NCBI GenBank assembly: GCA_014529385.2
Contig: CM043965.1
Coordinates: 65,009,190-65,073,189, forward strand
Direction: 5' to 3'
From: Adiantum capillus-veneris
Taxonomy: Eukaryota; Streptophyta; Polypodiopsida; Polypodiales; Pteridaceae
Length of the DNA: 64,000 nucleotides
Below the pieces are notes generated by a model. The model saw nothing but the letters and a program-made list of their open reading frames with translations. It was not told the DNA's origin and searched no databases. The position numbers and the translations under genes were made by a program. Below are positions 58,903-64,000 of the stretch, piece by piece (the first letter of the stretch is position 1; each line of letters opens with the position of its first letter).

Positions 58903-59988
58903 TCAAACCAAACAGATGGTACAACATTGATAAAAGTCAACATCAGAAGACTTTGTATCTTTATACATTTCCAAAGCAGTAACAACTGGTATTGCAAAAC
59001 CATTACTTACAGAATTCTGATTATGAAGCGACACAGATACATGAGGCATGTCCTGCTTAACAAAAACAAGAGAGTGATATACATAGTCTATATACAATGA
59101 GTCTTGTTTATCATAAAACCATGGAATTCCTAAAATAACATATGCTTTGTCCACGCGCATGATGTGGAAATCCAGGTTCTCTTTGTAATTAGCTAGCTCG
59201 AGCGACAAATCTGGAACCATCCGATTCCATACATCCGTATTCTCGCCACGAGCCATCTTCATGCGATACTCATGGTCACTGTCCCGCGTCCGTAGGCTTA
59301 GTTTCTGCACCAATTTTGCATCCATAAAATTATGTGAGCTTCCATTATCAAGGAGTACGGTCACGTCATGACCATTGATCTTCCCGGGAAAACGGAGAAG
59401 ATCGTGCTTATCAAACACGTTGGTGCTAAAAGTACAGTTAGTGCATGAACTGTGTGCTAGATGATGGATTTCAACTTGAATGACATCAGAGTTACCTGAG
59501 ATCTCGTGAATCTGAACCGAAGGACGACCTTGCAGTTTCTGTGTCTTCTTCTTCTTGGGGCAATCCTTGATTTGGTGACCTGTCTGGCCACATCCGAAGC
59601 AAGCCCCCTTCTTCACTGCGTCAGCAACTGAAGCATTTTTGGCTTTCTTCTTCTCTTGAGAAGATCTCGGCGGTGATTTGGATTTATGCTGGAATCGAGG
59701 TCGCTTCCTCAAAGCACTCTCACTGGATTGATGGTCTGAAGTTCTATAATTTGCTCCATTTATCAAATGGAACGTCCTGGCCTTTGCCACTGCATCCTCG
59801 ACGTCAGTCGAGGCTTTGTCCTTGATAAAGGCCCAACGGTAATCTTCATGTAATCCCAGTAAGTACATGTGCACAGCGTGCGTGGAATCCACCTTGCAGA
59901 AGGTGAGCGCTTCTTTGAAAGCTGTCGTATACTTATCAAAAGATAGAGCTTTCATCGAAAGACTCTGCAATTTGGCGTAAGCTTTCAA
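58903..59988 (-). pseudogene. Gypsy-1 gag C-terminus and protease
   Basis: About 360 codons. Gag capsid continues (KAYAKLQSLSMKALSFDKY), then a basic linker and zinc knuckle CFGCGQTGHQIKDC near 59590, then an aspartic protease block VTVLLDNGSSHNFMD (Asn in place of Ser/Thr) and YVILGIPWFYDKQ. The frame overlaps the upstream gag ORF by four bases in the -1 frame, so either an indel or a frameshift site separates them. Confidence 0.9.
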
Positions 59989-60563
59989 GGATCCATCCTA
60001 GCGAAATCCCTCTTGAATTTCACACAGAAGTCAGCCCATGTCGTAGGCTTCTCTATCATATCACGCCACCAGGTAAGTGCCTTACTGCGCAAATAGAGAG
60101 GAATCGTTTGAATCCTCCGTTCATCATGCTCCCCATGGAGGTCGAAATACGTGGTCCATTGGTGCAGCCAGTTATTTACGGCCAGTTCCGTACATTCCTT
60201 CTCCTCCCCTGAGAAATTTGTAGTTTTGTACGGAATTGTGGCATTTGGGCCACCCTGTGAACGCCCAAAAGCAGCAATTTGCATATGCAATTGCTGGAGA
60301 TGGATTTCACCCTCGAAAATTCGTGCAGTCGTCGACTGAGCCATATTTTCCAGAGCAGTAAGTCGGTAACTAAACCCTTGCACGACCCCTTCGAGAGAGG
60401 CCAAGCGAATGTTCGTCTGAACGTTCGTGTTTTCCAGAGCGGTAACACGCTGGTTCAAGCTTTGGAAAGTACTTGTAATCCATGTGTATAGAGCATGCGT
60501 GAGCGGAATTTGAACATTACCTAGCACGTCGTCACGTTGCACATCCGAGCTAGAGGAATCCAT
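59985..60563 (-). CDS. Gypsy-1 gag, N-terminal part
   Basis: 192 codons from an ATG in good context (GCCATGG, minus strand): MDSSSSDVQRDDVLGNVQIP. A coiled-coil-like run follows (SLNQRVTALENTNVQTNIRL, RLTALENMA), then the retrotransposon gag core with ELAVNNWLHQWTTYFDL, IPLYLRSKALTWWRDM and WADFCVKFKRDFARMDP, where TGA ends the frame. Gag forms the virus-like particle. The frame itself is intact. Confidence 0.9.
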   Translation of the reverse strand: MDSSSSDVQRDDVLGNVQIPLTHALYTWITSTFQSLNQRVTALENTNVQTNIRLASLEGVVQGFSYRLTALENMAQSTTARIFEGEIHLQQLHMQIAAFGRSQGGPNATIPYKTTNFSGEEKECTELAVNNWLHQWTTYFDLHGEHDERRIQTIPLYLRSKALTWWRDMIEKPTTWADFCVKFKRDFARMDP

Positions 60564-61167
60564 GGCAAGGTGCGTGAAAAGCTGGAAGTTTCACGTGAAA
60601 CTAGGCCTTTTTCTGCACTTTTCGATCGCGAAAAGTTGAACTCCGAAGAGCGCTACGCGTCGGCGTACGCGTTCGAAGGCAAGCAAGTGATGGCGGGAGC
60701 GTGAGCGGGTGAGAGGGAGGAGCAGTAGAGAGAAGCAGAGGGCTGGAAGATGAGTTTTCTTTGTAAGTGACTTTTGATAGCCAGTAGGTTTCATACTCTC
60801 CTAAAAACTCAAAGTGTCCAGGCCCTTTTTTTCTAAATAACTCAAGTGTCCTTGGCCACTCAAATCAAAGGCCACTTCGTAGGTTTAAAAAAAACAAGGC
60901 AGCATGTTTTATAACAGCGCAAGGCCTAAAAGGCTACCAGTGTAAAAAAATCAGCGAGGGCTGCAAGTTCTGCCGACGCGTGGAGAGAGAGGATGAGCAC
61001 GAGTACAACATGGGGGGCTTGTGGACGCTTGTGCCCCACACGCGACAAGCGTATAAGGGAAAAGCCACACTGTCACTTCCCTCCACATCAAATAGATCCC
61101 CACGTTGTCTCTCTGTCTCTTCCTTCCACATCAGAAGAACGAGCAGCCCCTTGCTTACAGGAGAGAG

Positions 61168-61255
<88 letters not shown>

Positions 61256-61538
61256 TGAGATTCAGAGTATGCTGAATTTGATAAGTTTTCTCAAAATTTG
61301 ACGGGCAAGATGTTTAGTTCTCTGATTTTTCATCGAAAATCAGTGATCCCACCAGTCAAGTTGCTGATTTTTGTCAAAAAACACATTAAATTCCACCTGC
61401 ACCCACGCTAATGAGAAGAAAAACGATTGATTAAATAGCCAATTCATCAAAAATTGCATGAAATAAAGATTATCCAACTTAAACCAGTCTGTAGGTGTGC
61501 ACACAGTCCATTCCGTAGCCAAGCCGGCTATGATACCA
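60564..61538 (-). other. Gypsy-1 5' leader with compound microsatellite and PBS
   Basis: No coding signal. It contains (CT)n at 61171-61238 followed by (GT)n to 61257. The primer-binding site on the minus strand reads TGGTATCATAGC (one mismatch to TGGTATCAGAGC) directly beside the LTR at 61539. Confidence 0.75.
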
Positions 61539-61921
61539 TGAAACGAACAACGAGAGTGGATCTCCCGGCTACATGGACCGCCTACAGACACGCGTCGGAC
61601 GAACCACCCGACCATAGCCACCATCGGGTAGCTCCCCGTGCTAGGGCCAGCGTCCGAGGACGTAGGCGTGCACCTGTAAGACCGAGCGTCCCATACCACC
61701 CGGCCTCACCTCCTTGAGGTGACCTCGCGCACTCCTAGCCTCGCGACCTAACCACTGGCACTCTGCCAGTGGGGGTCGACAACTTCAAATAAGGCCTTGG
61801 CCTTCCTATTATATAATGGCCGTCCATACTGGCCATGTTCACACTACGTCCACCCGGACACTGGACGCCCATCCCGACGGCGTCTGAGCTAGATCCCCTC
61901 TCCTATGAGCGGGACATAACA
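61539..61921 (-). repeat. Gypsy-1 5' LTR
   Basis: 383 bp, the same length as the 3' LTR. It ends TTCGTTTCA on the minus strand before the PBS. Confidence 0.95.
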
Positions 61922-63927
61922 TCCCCCCTTCTTGAAAGAGAGTAATCGTCTGGGATTACAGCATATCTGCAAAACAACTCAAGTTAGCTCAAAAAAAATT
62001 CCAAGGGTCATTCTGAGGGACAATCAGTTTGCTCGTTTTTTTGTTAAGGAGTTGGCTTCTCCTTTTGTTCACATTGGAACTCTTGATATTCCGGCGTAGT
62101 AAAATTAGCCATCACACCCAGACCGCACTGATCTTCCACAAGTGTCTTGATGCACTAAAATTACATATCCAGGCAATCTCATCAAATTAGGAATATCCAG
62201 TAGTTGGCACATCACAATGTAACACAAATGTTTACATATGCATGTTACAAGACAAAACAAGCAGCACCGCTGAGCACTCTCCCAAGACAAACAGTCTGCA
62301 ATATGAAGCTACTCAACGACTACCTCGTCACTCCCTTCGCAAATAACCTAAAAAGGTCCGGGCCATGAGCTCAGAGGACTGTACAACCAAACGCTCCCCA
62401 GACCGCAGTCTGTGTCGCTTGGAGGTTCAAGCATACAACCAAACGCTCCCCAAACATCAACCTGCATCGTTCGGAGGTTTTCTAGCATACAACGGAACGT
62501 TCCCCAGACATCGGCTTGCATCGTTTCGAGGGTTTCAAACATACAACAAAACGCTCCCCAGGCATCGGCCTGCGTCGTTCCGAGGTTCAAACAATACTAA
62601 AACAGTATTTCTCACTTCTCCACCCGGGAGTAAAATTTTTTGTTTTGTTTTGTTTTCGAAGTCGGGTAGGACACGCCCGGCCGCTCCCCTCATACACCAA
62701 AAAAGTATACAAGAAGAACGACCAGGACTATCCACCCAGAAACCGAAGGCAGACGCTGTTGTCACTAGTTTCCTCTGGACTACGAGAGTTCAGAATTATC
62801 TACACTCTTAGGGCCATGACTAATCCCTTGAGAGACCCACTTCGCCACTTGGATTTGGGCATGACAACGACCAAGTACCTCTGTTCAGAGACCTAGGTAC
62901 TGCGGGACTTGCTTCGATCTTTCCTTTGGAGTTGCCTCCTCTAGGTAACTTATCGCTCACCTCACTAAACTGCCTTTGAAACCCGACGGTTTTCCCCTAG
63001 GAAATGCCATACCCGCTTGGAAGGACGTCGGCTCACAGGTGGCGTCCGCTGAGGTTGGTGATGTCTCCCTTTTGCACCTCCCAACCCCTTTTAGGTGAAG
63101 TTGACCCCCCTTGGGGGGGAATGGCACCAATGAAACCAGTATTAAAACCAGAGTCAAACAATTCAAATCGGCACCAAGACAAGTTCAAAACAGATACCAT
63201 CCATTTCAAACAAATTCCAAACAGGATCAGCAAACAAGTTCTCAAACAGATTTCAAACTTAAAAAGCAATCTCGACATCAGTGGAACTCGAAAAGTCGAC
63301 TGACTTTCCATCCTGAAACCTGCACCAAAAATTAGGGTTAGGTTCAGCCGACCGCAACATGGTCCATCAGCTCTTGGGTAGACAGTGTCCCTTGAAAGCA
63401 AAAACAACAATCACATCGGACCTCCAAGGTTATTAGCTCAAGAAGAGACATCTACTGAGAGATGTCGAAAAATTTCGAGATATAATTTGCTAGGGTTTCC
63501 ATGCAAGCATTTCAGGATACCCCACTCTGCCAGAAGTTGTACTCCGAAAAAAGTTGTCGGAAACCATATAGCTTCATGTAAAAATTTTCTTGAAAGCTTG
63601 CCAAGTCCTTGGAGTGAGCGGCTTGGTAACTATAAGAGACTTCCACCACTGCATGACACTGCATCTGAGAAAAACAGCAGCTCAAAACAAATCTTGGATA
63701 CTTCTTTGCAAGTGATCTTTATGGCTTATGCCATGTAAGACATGAGCGGTGAAGACAAGAGCGCGCCCGATGCGCGATGAAGTAAGGGTGGGAGTCGCTA
63801 ATAAGTCCGGGGTCGGGACCCAAAGATACTTCAAATAAAATTCTAGTAGTCTTTTGTTTGCTCTGTCTGCTCTTTTGTAAGACCGGTATGCTTTCAGAAA
63901 AGCACACGCCTGATGCTCTGATACCAC
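61922..63927 (-). mobile_element. N1 internal region
   Basis: It resumes N1 after gypsy-1. Sequence from 61922 (CCTTCTTGAAAGAGAGTAATCG) is collinear with the N2 interior from 53993. The PBS is at 63915-63926 (minus TGGTATCAGAGC). It has no coding capacity. A conserved stretch near the PBS (CGCGATGAAGTAAGGGTGGGA, 63773-63794, with matches at 55419 in N2 and, in reverse, about 23673 in N0) is shared by all three family members. Confidence 0.88.
62383..62595. repeat. Repeat of about 53 bp, four copies, inside N1
   Basis: Units start ACAAC(C/G/A) at 62383, 62435, 62489 and 62543 and contain CGCTCCCCAGA-CATCGGCCTGC-like words. N2 has a single copy near 54530. Confidence 0.9.
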
Positions 63928-64000
63928 TGTCACAAGACGGGGACCACGTGCCAATAGAAAAGAACAGACTGAACAGACTTTTAGCATTTCAATAACAACT
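63928..64000 (-). mobile_element. N1 5' LTR, cut by the window edge
   Basis: On the plus strand it starts TGTCACAAGACGGGGACCACG, the same edge as N2 at 55555. Only the first 73 bases are in the window. Confidence 0.85.

Larger units (their letters stand above)
29215..61921 (-). mobile_element. Gypsy-1: Ty3/gypsy chromovirus, complete but heavily interrupted
   Basis: Ends are LTRs of equal length (29215-29597 and 61539-61921), flanked by TCCCC at 29210-29214 and 61922-61926. Without its insertions (element A, N2, solo LTR) it is about 6.4 kb, usual for a plant chromovirus. Order on the minus strand: 5' LTR, PBS-like TGGTATCATAGC, leader, gag, protease, RT, RNase H, integrase, chromodomain, PPT (AAGGGGGGAAGTA), 3' LTR. 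It is inserted in the polypurine tract of N1. Confidence 0.93.

Noticed and set aside
62383-62595. CRISPR-like array
   Set aside because: Units repeat throughout without unique spacers, and the setting is a plant LTR element.

Overview
The window is plant nuclear DNA made almost entirely of retrotransposons. The signs are spliced introns, Ty1/copia and Ty3/gypsy chromovirus polyproteins, primer-binding sites (PBS) matching initiator tRNA-Met (TGGTATCAGAGC) in every LTR element where the site can be read, and long CT/TG microsatellites. Lineage cannot be fixed from this sequence; a large-genome vascular plant such as a fern is a guess. I see no rRNA, tRNA, CRISPR or bacterial feature.

Region 1 (1-10.3 kb) is a non-coding LTR element in tandem layout, LTR-internal-LTR-internal-LTR, with LTRs of about 3.3 kb and two recognisable PBS/polypurine-tract (PPT) pairs. 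The third LTR position holds unrecognised exon-like coding pieces with one clear GT-AG intron. Region 2 (10.3-19.8 kb) is decayed: short tandem duplications, a LINE fragment with a perfect 80-bp palindrome, and a broken copia RT/RNase H. Region 3 (19.8-21.0 kb, minus) is the only recognisable host gene: five intact exons of ribose-phosphate pyrophosphokinase (PRPP synthetase), C-terminal two thirds. Its 5' exons are absent; upstream lies a truncated copia element and then tens of kb of transposons. A non-autonomous LTR element (N0, 23040-25496, 5-bp duplication CAGAT) follows.

Region 4 (25.6-64 kb) is a deep nest of LTR retrotransposons, resolved here by matching 5-bp target-site duplications (TSD). 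Copia D (+) is broken by N1 (-, 28618 to beyond the window). N1 is broken by chromovirus gypsy-1 (-, 29215-61921, TSD TCCCC). Gypsy-1 carries three insertions: element A (+, 30976-52761), N2 (-, 53237-56223, GACGT) and a solo LTR (56471-57947, GCAAC). The 5' LTR of A is broken by copia B (+, 32001-49381, TCGTA). B is broken by chromovirus E (+, 34575-40981, CTTTA) and copia C (+, 42114-47409, GAAAA). Only copia C keeps a full open polyprotein. LTR divergence judged by eye rises outward (C and E about 2 percent, B about 5, A about 6, gypsy-1 about 8), in agreement with the nesting order.
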